A stretch of DNA of 64,000 bases from Hydrangea macrophylla (taxonomy: Eukaryota > Streptophyta > Magnoliopsida > Cornales > Hydrangeaceae), in contig CM066988.1 in the NCBI GenBank assembly GCA_033977485.1, positions 8,287,501 to 8,351,500 on the forward strand. Direction: 5' to 3'. The position numbers and the translations under genes are program-made. The notes below the pieces were generated by a model. It was not told the origin of the DNA, ran no database searches, and saw only the letters and a list, made by a program, of their open reading frames with translations. This document shows, piece after piece, positions 28,801-43,500 of this stretch (the stretch's first letter is position 1; each line of letters opens with the position of its first letter).

Positions 28801-31800
28801 TTCAATTTTTTTTATTAAACCACAAATAACAATTAACAAGCTATAAACTCATAAACATAAATCCACATATGCAACGATGCAAGTGAGCCAAAGTTGCCAC
28901 TGTTGAAAGAATATTTTGGCAAAACTTAGGGTTGACAATTTGTCATACCCTTTTATATTAACATTAATAACAAGAAATAAATATTACAATGAGACCCCAA
29001 AAGACAATAAAACATTATAAAAACTAACATAACAACTCAACACTCCCCCTCAAGAGGGTACAAAAATATCTTTCATGCCCAACTTGCCTAGAATAGAGTG
29101 GAATTGTTGGCTCCCAATACCCTTAGTAAGAGCGTCTGCAACCTGATCACTTGTCTTCACAAAAGGAATACATATGGTACCATTACTAAGATTTTCTTTA
29201 ATGAAGTGTCGATCAATTTCTACATGTTTGGTGCGATCATGTTGAACTGGATTATGAGCTATACTAATTGCGGACTTATTATCGCAGTATAACTTCATAG
29301 AGTCCAAATGTTCAACCTTCAAATCTCTCAACGACTTAATCCACAGGAGCTCACAAAAACCTTGGGCCATAGCCCTAAACTCGACTTCAGCACAAGACCT
29401 GACCACAACATTTTGCTTCTTACTTCTCCAAGTAACCAGGTTTCCTCCTACGAATGTGCAATAACCCGAAGTAGATCTCCTGTCAGTAACTGAACCAGCC
29501 CAATCGGCGTCAGTATAAGCCTCCACCTTAACATGATTATGCTTAGCAAAAAATAATCCTTTCCCGAGAGCAGATTTCAGGTATCGGAGAATCCGAAAGA
29601 CAGCTTCCTGATGTGACTTTCGTGGAGATTGCATAAATTGGCTAACAAAACCAACTGCAAACACAATATCTGGGCGAGTATGAGACAAGTAAATGAGTTT
29701 CCCAACAAGTCTCTGATATCTCCCCCTATCCACCATAGCTCCACTACTATCATCGTTAAGCTTCTGATTCGGTTCCATGGGTGTATCACACGCTTTGCTC
29801 CCAAGTATCCCTGTCTCTTTCAGTAAATCCAGAACATACTTCCTCTGAGATAAAAAGATCCCATCTTTAGACCGAGCAAATTCAATGCCAAGAAAAAATC
29901 TCAATGCCCCCAAGTCCTTGATTTCAAATTCAGTGGCCAAATAACTCTTCAATTTTCTCATTTCCTCCAACTCATCTCCTGTAAGTACAATGTCATCAAC
30001 ATATACTATAAGAGCTGTAGTTTTACCTTGCAATGAATGTTTGATGAACAATGCATGATCTGCGTGACTTTGTCTAAAGCCATAACGAAGCATTGCCAGT
30101 GAAAACCTCTCAAACCATGCTCTTGGGGATTGCGTCAGCCATATAAAAACTTCTTGACACACCTTTCCCTTAGTTTTTGAGTCCTCGAAACCTGGAGGCA
30201 CATCCATATACACTTCTTCTTCCAAATCACCGTGTAAAAATGCATTTTTTACATCAAGTTGGTGGAGCGGCCAGTCTAGATTAGCAGCAAAAGATAGAAG
30301 AATTCTGACAGAGTTCATCTTGTTGAATAACATTACGCAATATTATTGAAGGCTTAATCTCACAACTGTGAGACCTCTTTATTTATAATAACAAGAGAAC
30401 AAGTAATTACACACAAGTCTCTATACTAATCATAAAATAAATAAAATATTTATAACTAATGAAACTCAACACTCCCCCTCAAGCTGGTGCGAAGATATCT
30501 CTCATTCCCAGCTTGCTAAGGATAAAGTGAAATGAACGACTTGCTAGACTCTTGGTAAGAACGTCTGCTAGCTGCTCCCCAGACTTGACAAATGGAGTAC
30601 AAATGCTTCCACAATTTAACTTCTCCTTTATAAAATGTCTGTCAATCTCCACGTGTTTTGTCCTATCATGTTGTACCGGATTATGAGCAATGTTAATGGC
30701 TGATTTACTATCACAGCACAGTTTCATAGAGTCCTTTGGCCCAAACCCCATATCAGTCAAAACTATCTAAATCCATAATAATTCACATACTCCTTGTGCC
30801 ATAGCTCTAAACTCGGCCTCTGCACTGGATCTTGCTACCATTGCTTGCTTCTTGCTTCTCCATGTGACCAAATTACCTCCAACAAATGTGCAACACCCCG
30901 TAGTTGATCTCCTATCCATCATTGAACCTGCCCAATCAGCGTCGGTGTAGGCTTCAACAAGTGTATGACCATTCTTGGCAAAGAACAGCCCTTTTCCTGG
31001 GGCTGACTTAAGATATCTCATAATTCTAAACACAGTATCAAGATAGAGTTGTCTAGGAGCATGAATAAATTGACTTACCACACTAACAGCGAAAGCGATA
31101 TCCGGTCTGGTATGAGCCAAATAGATAAGTTTGCCCACTAGTCTCTGGTATCTACCCTTTTCAACCGGTTCTCCACTGGGATCATCACTGAGCTTCATGT
31201 TTGGATCCATGGGAGTATCAACTGCTTTACAACCAAGCAAACTTGTCTCCTTTAGGAGATCCAGGACATACTTACGTTGGGATATAAACAACCCTTCCTT
31301 GCAGCGTTCCACTTCTATTCCAAGAAAATATTTCAAATCTCCTAAATCCTTAATTTCAAACTCCTTGGCAAGATAGGTCTTCAACTGTTCCATTTCAACT
31401 AAGTCATCGTCTATGAGAACTAAATCGTCTACATAGACTATCAAAGCAGTCAATTTCCCTTGTGATGAATGCTTGATAAAGAGAGTATGATTGCCTTGGC
31501 TTTATCTGAAACCATATCTTATCATAGCTTGAGAAAATCTATCAAACTAGGATCTAGGAGATTGCTTGAGGCCATATAAGGATTTCTGGAGGCAACATAC
31601 CTTACCTTGTGTCTTATTGTCCCCAAACCCAGGAGGAATATCCATATACACTTCTCTTCCAAGTCACCATCTAGAAACGCATTCTTGACATCAAACTGAT
31701 GCAAGGGCCATTCCAGATTTGCTGCTAGCGACCGAAGAATCCTGATGGAGTTCATTTTTGCAACCAGGGCAAATGTCTCTTGGTAATCAACCCCATATGT

Positions 31801-34800
31801 CTGAGTGAAGCCCTTAGCAACAATCCTGGCTTTGTATCTCTCAACAGTCCCATCCGCATTATGTTTCACGGTGAATACCCACTTGCATCCTACCGTCTTT
31901 TTACCTCGAGGTAACTCTGCTAATTTCCACGACCCATTTTTGTGAAGAGCTTTCATCTCTTCAACCATGGCATTCTTCCGATTAGGATTAGACAAAGCTT
32001 CCTGAACATGGTTAGGGATAGACACATAATCGATTTGGGACACAAATGCCCTACATGATGGAGAGAGATGAGAATATGAAACAAAATTTGAAAGAGGATG
32101 TTTAGTACATGCTTTAGCTCCCTTTCGCAGGGCAATAGGCATGTCTAAATCATCATCATCAGATGGATCAACAAATAACAGGTATTGGAGAATTGGCAAT
32201 AGAAGGAGAGGAAATACCTGAATCATCTTCACTAGAAGGCGATTGAAGCGGGATTGGAGAGATGTGCCTTTTTCTGCTGCCCCAAAAATTTGTCTCCTCT
32301 TATCCTTGGTATACGTTAACAATTCCTTACCTTCTCTCTCTTCCTCTCCTTTTTTCTCTCCTTTTTCTCCCTCTTCCTCACCTTTTTTCTGCTCACTCTT
32401 TTCTCCCTCATTCTCTCTTTTTCCTTTTTTTCCTCCCTCTTCCTCGCTAAATATAGGAAAGGGAACAATGAAAGCAGGCTGCTCTGCTTGCTGGTCTATC
32501 TCCCCCTGAAGAGGAGAAAGAGAGGACTGAAAGTAGGAAAGTGTTTCATCAAAAGTGACATCCATAGATACATACCACCGACAAGTAGGAGGATGATAAC
32601 ACTTGTACCCTTTCTGAGTTGGAGAATAACCAACAAAGACACATTTGACAGAACGAGGATCTAACTTCCGACGAGAAGGAAATGATTGTGGACAAAACAC
32701 ACACAACCAAACACTTTAGGAGGAATGGGAAAAATGGAAGATGACTTAGTAAGAAGTTCAATTGGAGATTTCTTACCAAGGACACGAGAAGGAAGACGGT
32801 AGATAAGATAGGATGCAGTTAGGACTGCTTCCCCCCAGTAAGACTTGAGAAGATGCATACAGAAGAGCATAGACCTGGCTGATTCTAACAAATGACGGTT
32901 TTTTCTCTCTGCAACACCATTCTGCTGAGGGGTGTTAGTGCAAGAAGTTTGATGGATCATTCCATGTTCAGAAAAATAGTGAGTGAGACCACCAAAGATG
33001 TATTCCCCCCCTTTGTCATACCGAACAACCTTGACAACTGTGCTAAACTGTGTGCATATCATTTTGTGAAAGGATTTAAAGATGGAAAAAGCATCATTCT
33101 TATCCTTCATCAAATAAACCCAAGTAGTGCGAGTACAGTCATCAATAAAGGTAACAAACCACTTATAGCCATTTAGAGTGATAATAGGAGAAGGACCCCA
33201 AACATCAGTGTGAATAATAGCAAATGGAACAGTACTTTTATTAAAACTAGAATTATAAGTTGCACGATGATGTTTTCCCAACTCACAAGCCTCACAAGAA
33301 ATGTTGGAAACACTTTTATTACTGACAAGAGAAGGAAATAAAAAACGAAGTAAATAAAACGAAGGGTGGCCTAATCTCTGATGTCATAACCAAGCTTCCC
33401 TAGGAATAGTCTCTCTCTGTATATGATGAGCTGCTTGTGGTAAGTTTCCCTGTGTGGCTCCTTCTGGCAGCAGAAAATATAGGCCACTCTCCTCTCTACC
33501 ACTGCCAATCACCTTCTTCGTGGAGAGATCCCGAAAGACACAATGAGGTAGGAAGAAGGTAACACTACAGTTAAGATCATGAGTAATCCTAGCAATGGAT
33601 AGAAGATTAGTAGAGAAATTAGGAACATGAAGTACTGAAGATAAAGGTAATGAATTAGAAATTTTAATGACACCTTTACTAGAGATGGATGAAAGAAAAC
33701 CATCGGCAGTTTTAACTTTCTCTTTACCTGAACTTGGGGTATAAGAAGAGAATACAGAGGAAAGACCAGTCATGTGATCGGAAGCTCCGGAGTTAATAAT
33801 CCATGGTTGACTAGAATCAGCATGTAAGGCATGTGAAAAATTAGCAAAAATACCTGACTGGACAAAGGAAGTAGAGGCAGATGGAGTGTTCAACTGAGTC
33901 ATAATACGGCGGAGTGTTTCGATATCGGCACTACTGATGTTTCCCACTGCTAGAGAAGACGATGGAGGAGTTAAGGCAAGAGTATCTTTCTCCTCAGACG
34001 GAGATGAGTCAATAGTCAAATGAGCTCGTGGAGGACCACGACCACCATGACGGCCACACCACCACGTCCCCTGGGAAAGGAAGGACGCCCAGGAAGCTTC
34101 CAGCATGTCTCGCGAGTGTGTCCGAGACGATTGCAATGACCACACCAAGGTCTATTATTGTTGGTGTCACGTCCCATATACTGGGGTTCTCTCAGAGGAG
34201 TAAAGGCCTTGCCGCCCAGTTGATTAGAGGATACCAAGGCTGACCTATCTGTCGATGAAGAGGGCAACATAACAGAGCGGCGACTTTCTTCATCTTGCAC
34301 AATAGAAAAAGCTTCTCAAAGAGATGGAAGGGAAACAATACCCAAAATACGGCCACGAACTGGATCAAACTCGGGCCTAAAACCGGCTAGAAACTTGAAG
34401 ATTCTTTATCCCTTCAATGTATTTCTGAAAACCCGTAGCATCAGTTGGATTAGAGGGATGAAATGTGATTAAATGATCAAGTCGCTTCCAAAGAGAGCCT
34501 AGAGTGGTGATATACTGGAGAGTAGTGCGATCCCCTTGAACTTCGTCCTGAATTGCTCTTCGAAGTTCATACACTTGGGCAACATTCCCTTGACGGGAAT
34601 ATGTTTCAGCTAAAGTATCCCAAATATCTTTGGCCGTGCCCATAGATAAGAATGGATCTGCAAGTTCGGGTTCCATAGAATGAACTAGCCAACTCATTAC
34701 AAGAGAATTTATCACCTTCCCACTTGAGATATGTCGAATCATCACGAGTAGGGGCCTTGACTGAGCCATCCACATAACCGAATTTATATCGACTACGGAG

Positions 34801-37800
34801 CCATAAAGTTGCCGACTGGGACCATGAGAGGTAATTAGCACCATTGAACAACGCAGTGGTGATTTTGGAACCCGGATTCTCAGTAACCTACGACTGTCTT
34901 TCGTTACCCATAGAAGAACCTGAAGAGGCGGCAATAGATTTCTCAGATATCACATCATCTTTTGACATGATGAAGGATGCAGATGATCAAGGGATGGTGG
35001 TCATGGGGAGCCTAAGATGATCTGATCTAATTAAAGAACTTACATCCGCTTACGGATCGAAGACGAACAAACTAGGAGCAAATAGTGTTCTCAAAAAATT
35101 AATGCGGCTAGGTGTGAATAGTGCTGCGTGAACAGTGCTACGGTGAACAGTTACTCGATGAACAGTGCTGCAGTGAACAGTAACCCGACGGACAGTGCTG
35201 CGATGAACAGTAACCCGATGAACAGTGCTGCGATGATTAGTGTTGCGATGAACAGTAACTTCGCGATAAAACTCTCGTTGGGTCGGCTAGGGTTAGGGTG
35301 GCAGCTGATGGTGGTGATGGTGGGTGGCTGGTGGTGGTGACAGAACCCTAATTTAGGGAGGCTCTGATACCATTTTAAATTGGAGCATCCAACCCAAAAC
35401 CAATTGGCAAGGGGTGGAGTAGCCCCTTGAACTTATATATTGAGTAGCTAGGTTTTAAGTTCCCGATGTGGGACAGACAATCTCAACACGCCTCCGCACG
35501 TGTGGCATGACTGAGAGCCAAACACGTAGATTACTGAGATAGAATGACGTGGAGCACACGTGGACAAATTGGCCCAACTATAACCTACTCTGATACCATG
35601 TTGAATAACATTACACAATATTATTGAAGGCTTAATCTCACAACTGTGAGACCTCTTTATTTATAATAACAAGAGAACAAGTAATTATACACAAGTCCCT
35701 ATACTAATCATAAAATAAATAAAACATTTATAACTAATAAAACTCAACACATCTTGGCAACTGGTGCAAAAGTCTCCTCATAATCAACACCGTAGGTCTG
35801 AGTAAACCCCTTTGCCACCAATCGAGCTTTATAACGCTCAATAGAACCATCAGCCTTATGTTTCACCGTGTACACCCACTTGCATCCCACCGTCCTTTTT
35901 CCCCTGGGCAATGTCGTCAATTCCCAAGTGCCACTTTTATGAAGAGCTTTCATCTCCTCAACCATGGCATGTTTCCACTTGGGATCAGCAAGAGCTTCCT
36001 GAAAATGGTTAGGGACACTCACAGAAGAAACTTTGGAAAAAAAGACTCTATAGGAAGGAGACAATCGAGAATAAGACACAAAGTTCGAAATATGATGTTG
36101 TGTACAAGACCTAACACCTTTACGAACTGCAATAGGAACATCTAAATCATCAGGTTCAGAAATAGAAGTGATAGAATTACCTGAATCAGAGTCACTAGGA
36201 TCATCATCACTTAGAGAGAATGGCAGTGGAGAATGTGGATCTCAGTAGCATCTTTGGCCTCCCTCTAACTCTTACTCCATGTCCCTCTGGAATAAACTAA
36301 CTCTTTCTCTTTTTCATTCCCCTCTAGTTCCCCATCATTAATGTTTTCCATTACTCTCATCGTCTCCCTCTCATCATTTATTTTATTCCCCACTTCAAAC
36401 ATCATAGGCAAAGGACCCTCAGATACCTCTTCAACATACGGCTGCGGCTGCTCCACCTGAAGAGGTAAGGTGGAATCAAGGAAGTATGACTGAGACTCGA
36501 GAAATGTGACATCTATAGACACAAACCACTTCCGAGACGGAGGATAATAGCATTTATACCCCTTCTGAGTAGGAGAGTAACCGACGAAAACACATTTGAT
36601 GGCACGGGGATCTAACTTCCCGCGTGTTGGAGAATGATTATGGACATAGCATATACAACCAAATACCCGAGGAGAAATGGAGAAGGGAGAAGATGATGGA
36701 GAAAGTACTTGTAGAGGTGATTTTTTATCCAAAACACGAGTGGGGAGACGATTAATGAGATAAGCAGCTGTCAAGATAGCTTCACCCCAATAAGACCGAG
36801 GAGCGTTAACAGAGAAGAGTAAGGATCTAGCAAACATCTAAGAGATGACGGTTTTTTCGTTCTGCTACCCCATTTTGTTGAAGGGGTGTCAGTACAAGAC
36901 GTCTGATGAACAATGCCCTGGGCAGAGAAATATTCAGCAAGACCAGAATCAAGATATTCACCCCCGTTATCATAACGTAAAATCTTAACAGCAGCTCCGA
37001 ACTGTGTGCCTACCATTTTATGAAAGTGTTTGAAAATTGAAAAAACTTCTCGTTTTTCTTTCATCATATATAACCAGATTGTACGAGAAAAATCATCAAT
37101 AAATGACACAAACCAACAATGACCCTTTAAAGAGGCAGTACGGGACGGATCCCAAACATCAGTATGTATTAAATCAAATGGAAGAGCACTTTATTATTGC
37201 TAGGGGCAAAAGAAGCCCTATGATGTTTTCCAAGTTCACAAGCATCACAAGAAAAACTAGAAACATCATTATTAGAAACAGAAGAGGGAAACTCATAAGT
37301 AAATAAACTGATGGATGGCCTAATCTCCTATGCCAAAGTCCAGAGTCGTTGGCTTTATTCCTAGAAACAGTAGTATAATGAGCTATCTTTTCCCCTTCAT
37401 CCAATATGTAAAGCCCGTTCTCCTCTCTACCACTGCCAATCGTCCTCTTCGTGGTAAGATCCTGAAAGACACAGTGAGAAGGGAAAAAGGTTACACAACA
37501 ATTTAAATCACGTGTAATACGACTCAAGGATAAAAGATTATGTGAGAAACTCGGAACATGTAACACAGAGGTTAGTGATAAAGAAGGAGTCACACGAATT
37601 AAATCTTTTCCGGAAACTGAAGAAAAAGTACCATCAGCAATTTTAACTTTCTATTGACCTGAATAAGGCTTATAATCAGAGAACAAGTTAGAAAAACAAA
37701 CATATGATCCGAAACACCAGAATCAATTATCCAAGGAAACAAAGAATGAGAGAGGAAAGCTCTTGCTGACGTGACTAAGATACCTGACTGGGCAAAGGAG

Positions 37801-40498
37801 GATGAGGCGCCGGTGGATGTAGAAGGAGCACAACGGGCCATTAGGTTTTTAAGCGTCTCAAACTCAGTAGCAGATAATGGTCCAATAGAGGAAGACTCGG
37901 CAGAAGTAGCATCTGGGGCATCTGTAACTGCAGTATGATGAGCTCGGGCCTGACCACCACGACCTCCAGTGTATCCAAAACGACCCCCACGGCCACAGCC
38001 ACGGCCACGACCACCCGGAGGACGACCATGGAATTGCCAACATGTCTCCCTAGTATGATGTGGTCGAGAACAGTAGTCACAAAACTGTGTGCCCCTGTCC
38101 GAAGTACCAGACTCAGTCAAAGTATCCTTACTACGGGCATGCTTGGTACTATCAAATGGTGGAATGGATACTAAAGCAGATCTCTCAGTAGCGACAGGGG
38201 TGAGCATAGCTGAACGACAACTTTCCTCATTTTGCACATAAGCGAACGCCTCTTGAAGAGAGGGAAGATTATCCATCCCCAAAACTCGACTACGGACTGA
38301 GTCATAATCAGTATGGAGTCCTTGGAGGAACTTAAACACTCGTTGCTTCTCTAGAAGCTTGCGATATCCCGCAGAATCAATATGGCAAATGGGCTAGTAA
38401 TCCTGTAAGTGATCCACCCGGTTCCAACTGGTGGTCAGAAAGGTGAAGTACTGAGTCACAGTCATAGACCCTTGCTCGGAACGATCAATTGAGCGTGTCA
38501 GCTCGAACTCCTGAGCATAATTCCCTTTCCTTGAATAAGTAGAAGCCGCTGTCTCCCAAATATCTCTAGCCGTCTTCATACCATAGTAGCCTTCACCAAT
38601 TTCTGGAATCATTGAATTGATCAACCAAGACATAATAAGGGAATTCTCAATTTCTCATTTATCATAGGTTGCATCTGTCGTGATCGGTGCCTGAATACGG
38701 CCATCAACATGGCCCATCTTCCCTCGACCTCGCAAGTAAATAGCCACTGATTGGGACCAGGTAAGGTAATTATGGCCATTGAACAAGGTGGTGGTAATTT
38801 TCAGGTTGGGATTGTCCAGTGTAGTAATAACAAGGCTATCACTGGTAAATGATTTCGTACCTTCAGGAGACGTAGTCTTGGTCTCAGTGGTCATGGTTCC
38901 AAAATGCAAAGAAAATACCCACGCCCAATACGAGGAAACGGAGAAGATGAAAAAAAAATTGGCACGATCAAGAATCAGTCATCAATGGCCCATAAGGGGA
39001 CCAAAAAAAATCGGAGAAGAAACTACTGCGAAATCAAAACAGCTTACTGATATTGGGCAAAGATCTAAATCTGCCCTAGAGTTGAAAGTGATTAATTAAG
39101 GGTAAAAGTCAGGCCAGGGTTAAGGGATGGCTGTGTAGGGCTTGCGGCTGGGTAAAGGGGGGTCAGGCGCAAGCCAGGGAAGGGTTATTGCCTGCGGCGC
39201 AGGCTGGGAGAGAGCTACAAGGCTCGGCGCAGGTCAGGAGGGTGATGGGGGTCTCGGCGCAGGCTGCTAGGGTGTTGGTGGTGTCGGCGCAGGTCAGGCT
39301 GGGTGGTGGTGGTGTCGGCGCAAGTGGAGGGTGGTGGTGGTCACGGCACAGTGGTGAGGGATATCAGGGTTGGTTTTGATACCATGTTGAAAGAATATTT
39401 TGGCAAAACTTAGGGTTGACAATTTGTCATACCCTTTTATATTAACATTAATAACAAGAAATAAATATTACAATGAGACCCCAAAAGACAATAAAACATT
39501 ATAAAAACTAACATAACAACTCAACAGCCACAACATCACAAGCAAAAAAATCATAGCTGGAAAAAAAAAAAGAATATTCAATGTTTTTAAAATCAGAAAT
39601 TTTAACTTCAATTTTTAAACTGGGAAAAAAAAAAAAAAAGAAGAAGAAGAATTCAATGTTTTTAAAATCAGAAATTTTAACTGAAAATTTTAGAACAAAA
39701 ATTAAATTGGTTTAGAAAAAACAAATGGACACATTGCAATCACACAACATGACTACACACATCACTGTCTTCATCTTTCTTTTTTCTTTTTCTTTTTTTT
39801 TAATAATAAAAAAAGACACATTGCAATCACAAAACATGACAACACTTTGTCTTCATCTTTCTTTAAATCATTGATTCACTTTCAGTGCATATTTTGACCC
39901 AAAAAAAAATGATAAAATGAAATTGGACCCCCTGTTTTCGAAAATTAGTTTTAAAAAATAAAAATAAAAATAAAATATTCCCAGCCGCACCCCACAAGTG
40001 TCCTCGCCGCACCCAAAACACCATAAGAACTCATCAAGCACTCGGTCGCACCCACAGCCGCACTCGCACGCACGAGCTAAGTTCCCCTGCGGCACTATTT
40101 TTGAAGTGTCCATGCATCATAGCCCAACATAAAAATAAAAGAAAAACATCTCCAACACTACATCAATTAAACTATAGGCATTGAATATCTCCAAAATCAC
40201 TAGGAGACAAAGATTCCATACTTGTATATGCGATAGCGCTGTTGCAGTGACACCATCCCCTAAAAGGCTTTCATATATTTTCCTTGCAGGCTGTACATAG
40301 GGAAAATAAAAAGTAAGGTGAAACTGAGAAAAAAAGAAAGAAGGTGAACCACATTGGAAGAAATAATGCCTAACTAGCTATTTGTAATTGTGAATTGATT
40401 TGCAAAATTTATGAAATCGTGAATGGTAATATTCATTTTTTAGAGAATAGATGATAATAATAATAATAATAAAATTAATAATAATATACATGCGTGCA

Positions 40499-40534
<36 letters not shown>

Positions 40535-43500
40535 ATAAAACACATGTACGGAGTTTAAAATAAATAAATAACAATCTAATACAAGTTCCGTGCAAAATCA
40601 AGGTAAAAAAGTATAAAGTTTTCCAGAAAAAAGTTGAACTTCAAAGTCCAAAATTTCAAATGGTGAATCGTATCGGATTGTATGAAACTCAAATTGACTC
40701 GTGAACGGCCGATCAAGCACCAATGATTGTACCTGAATAGCTCCACGGGATTCCTCTAGCTCTACATAGGCATACTTGAGCATTTCCGAATCTAATAATC
40801 AAAAGACGGGCATAAAAAGATATCTACGACTACAAGTGAAGGAAGGTCAGCTTAACTGCTCCAGACCAAATATGTGGGGGGGAAAAAGTGTACATAAGAG
40901 AAGCATAAGTTGAAAATATACAGTTACCATGCAAAATATACTTGCTTGAAAAATTGAAAAAGAATTAAAAATTACCAGGAAGAGCCTTTAAAGCTCGCTG
41001 AAACACTTTTATTGCAGAGTCTATCGAACCACTTTGTGCATGCCATGTAGCATAGTCATACCATATATCAGGATAATGATATAAATACATGAGGCACTGG
41101 ATAAGGTCACAGAATAGTTAGCAATCTTTTCAGATATTAAAAATGCACCTGTTAGAAAATTTAGATACACAACTGACAGGAAATAGGTCACACATATAAT
41201 ATGGGACAGACATACATGTTAATGTGAGTAGGACAGCAACGAATATTTTTTAGGGAAAATTGGTGAAAGGGTCATTAAGATGGATTTTATTGAGATTAAG
41301 GACAACTTAAAATAGACATTGGGGAAAAGTCCTCCCAATGCCCATGGACTAAAATACCCCCATCTGCATCCTCTAACCCTAGCCAAACCTTAGCCACTAT
41401 TACCACCACCTCCGGCGACCTCCGGCGAACAGCCCAGTCACCTCCGACGACCGCCCCCTCACGTCACCGGACCTCCGGCGACCTCCCCTTGCCTCCACAA
41501 CCATAGCCCCCACCCTGAGGTCTACAAATTGTAGGACTGAGACATATCAATCAGTATATCGATTAGTTATAACGAGAGAGAAAATTACAGTGGATGATTC
41601 GTCTTCTCACTCCAGACTTTCTATCTCTAACCTTTTTTCTCAGAAATCAAAAATCCCAAGTCAAATTTAACTTAGGATGTGATGCTGAAGGCTTGTCAAT
41701 GTTCAAAATGCTCATTCAATGATTATTTTCACCTTGGTGAACCATGATGTGTTGTGAAGGGGGATTGGGAAATATATCCATGTAGATATAGATTAGGGCA
41801 AGCATAGGAGACAAATGAGTCTCCTGTATTTTATTATATGAAGAGGAAAAAGATATAATTACAATAGTACCCCTATCTAATACATAAGAGTAAGAGGAAT
41901 AAAATAAAATAAAATAAACAAGTCTTCTAACACTCCCCCTCAAGCTGGTACAAAAATCTCTCATTCCCAGCTTGCTAAAAGCAAAATGAAACGGTCTACT
42001 CCCAACCCCCTTTGTAAGAATATCTGCAAGTTGATCCCCAGTCTTCACAAATGGAGTACAGATCACACCACTACTGATATTCTCCTTGATAAAGTGTCAG
42101 TCAATCTCCACGCGTTTAGTCCGATCATGTTGCACTGGATTGTGAGCAATGTTGATTGCAGACTTGTCACAATACAACCTCATAGAGTCATATAGGATCA
42201 AAACCTAAGTCTTTTAACGACTTAATCCATAGAAGTTCACATATACCTTGAGTCATGGCTTTGAACTCAGCCTCTGCACTAGACCTAGCCACCACGTTCT
42301 GTTTCCACCATATAACCAAATTACCTCCCACAAAGGTACAATAGCTGAAGTAGATCTCCTGTCTGTCACAGATCCAGCCCAATCAGCATCTGTACATGCT
42401 TCCACTCGAAGGTGATCATGTCTAGCAAAAAACAAACCCTTTCCAGGAGCTGATTTCAAATACCTCAAAATTCTGAAGACAGCCTCCATATAAGATTCAC
42501 GGGGAGCGTGCATGAACTGACTAACAACACTCACAGCAAAGGCAATATCAGGTCGAGTATGAGAAAGACAATGACTCCACCTGAATCATCACCAAGTTTC
42601 TGATTTGACTCAATCGGAGTGTCACATGCTCGACTTCCGAGCATTCCAGTCTCCTCCAATAAGTCAAGTACATATTTTCTTTGGGAAATAAAGATTCCAT
42701 GCCTAGATCTCGCAACCTCAATGCCCAAAAAATACTACAGAGTCCACAAGTTTTTATTTCAAACTCCTTGGACAAGTACTCTTTTAGCCTTTGTATTTCC
42801 TCTAAATCATCCCCAGTCAAGACAATGTCATCCACTTACACAATTAATGCAGTAGTCTTACCCTGTGATGAATGTTTAATGAACAGAGTGTGATCAGCTT
42901 GACTCTGTCTAAAACCATACTTGAGCATAGCTTGAGTGAACCTCTCGAACCATGCCCTAGGAGATTGTTTCAAGCCGTACAATGATTTTCTGAGTCTGCA
43001 CACATTGCCGTCTGTCTTAGAATCTTCGAAGCCAGGAGGAACATCCATATACACCACCTCGTCGAGATCACCATAAAGAACTGCATTCTTCACGTCAAAC
43101 TGATGAAGTGGCCACCCAAAGTTGGCAGCCAGTGAGGAGAACCCTAATTGAGTTCATCTTTGCAACAGGAGCAAATGTCTCCTGATAATCAATCACATAG
43201 GTCTGTGTGAAGCCCTTAGCAACTAGCCGAGCTTTGTACCTTTCAATGGAGCCATCAGCCCTATGCTTCACAGTGTACACCCACTTGCACCCCACAGTTC
43301 TTTTGCCCTCAGGTAACCTCGTCAATTCCCAAGTGTCATTCTTACGAAGAGCTTTCATCTCTTCGATCATAGCATGCTTCCACTTGGGATCCGCAAGAGC
43401 ATCTTGGACAATATTAAGAACAAACACAGAAGTAATTTTTGAAAGGAAAGCTTTATCGGAGGGAGACAAGTAAGAATATGATACAAAATTCGAAATAGGA

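Larger units (their letters stand above)
30321..35749 (-). mobile_element. Copia retrotransposon B2, nested inside B (sense)
   Basis: LTRs at 30321-30471 and 35599-35749 (151 bp each) differ at five sites, all transitions. Exact target duplication CATCT (30316-30320 and 35750-35754) interrupts the AKM-NSVR codons of element B. TGGTATCAGA primer-binding site at 35598; polypurine tract at 30472. Confidence 0.95.
28901..39526 (-). mobile_element. Copia retrotransposon B, outer element of a nest (intron 12, sense)
   Basis: LTRs at 28901-29042 and 39385-39526 are identical over 142 bp. Exact target duplication GCCAC (28896-28900 and 39527-39531). Primer-binding site TGGTATCA abuts the 5' LTR at 39384; the polypurine tract starts at 29043. 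A second Copia (30321-35749) sits within its RT coding region, so its own length is about 5.2 kb. It has the same lineage features as elements A, B2 and C. Confidence 0.95.

Noticed and set aside
32243..32509. Plus-strand open frames rich in Ser/Phe/Pro
   Set aside because: They are the reverse of the Lys/Glu-rich low-complexity stretch in the Copia B2 gag-pol remnant.
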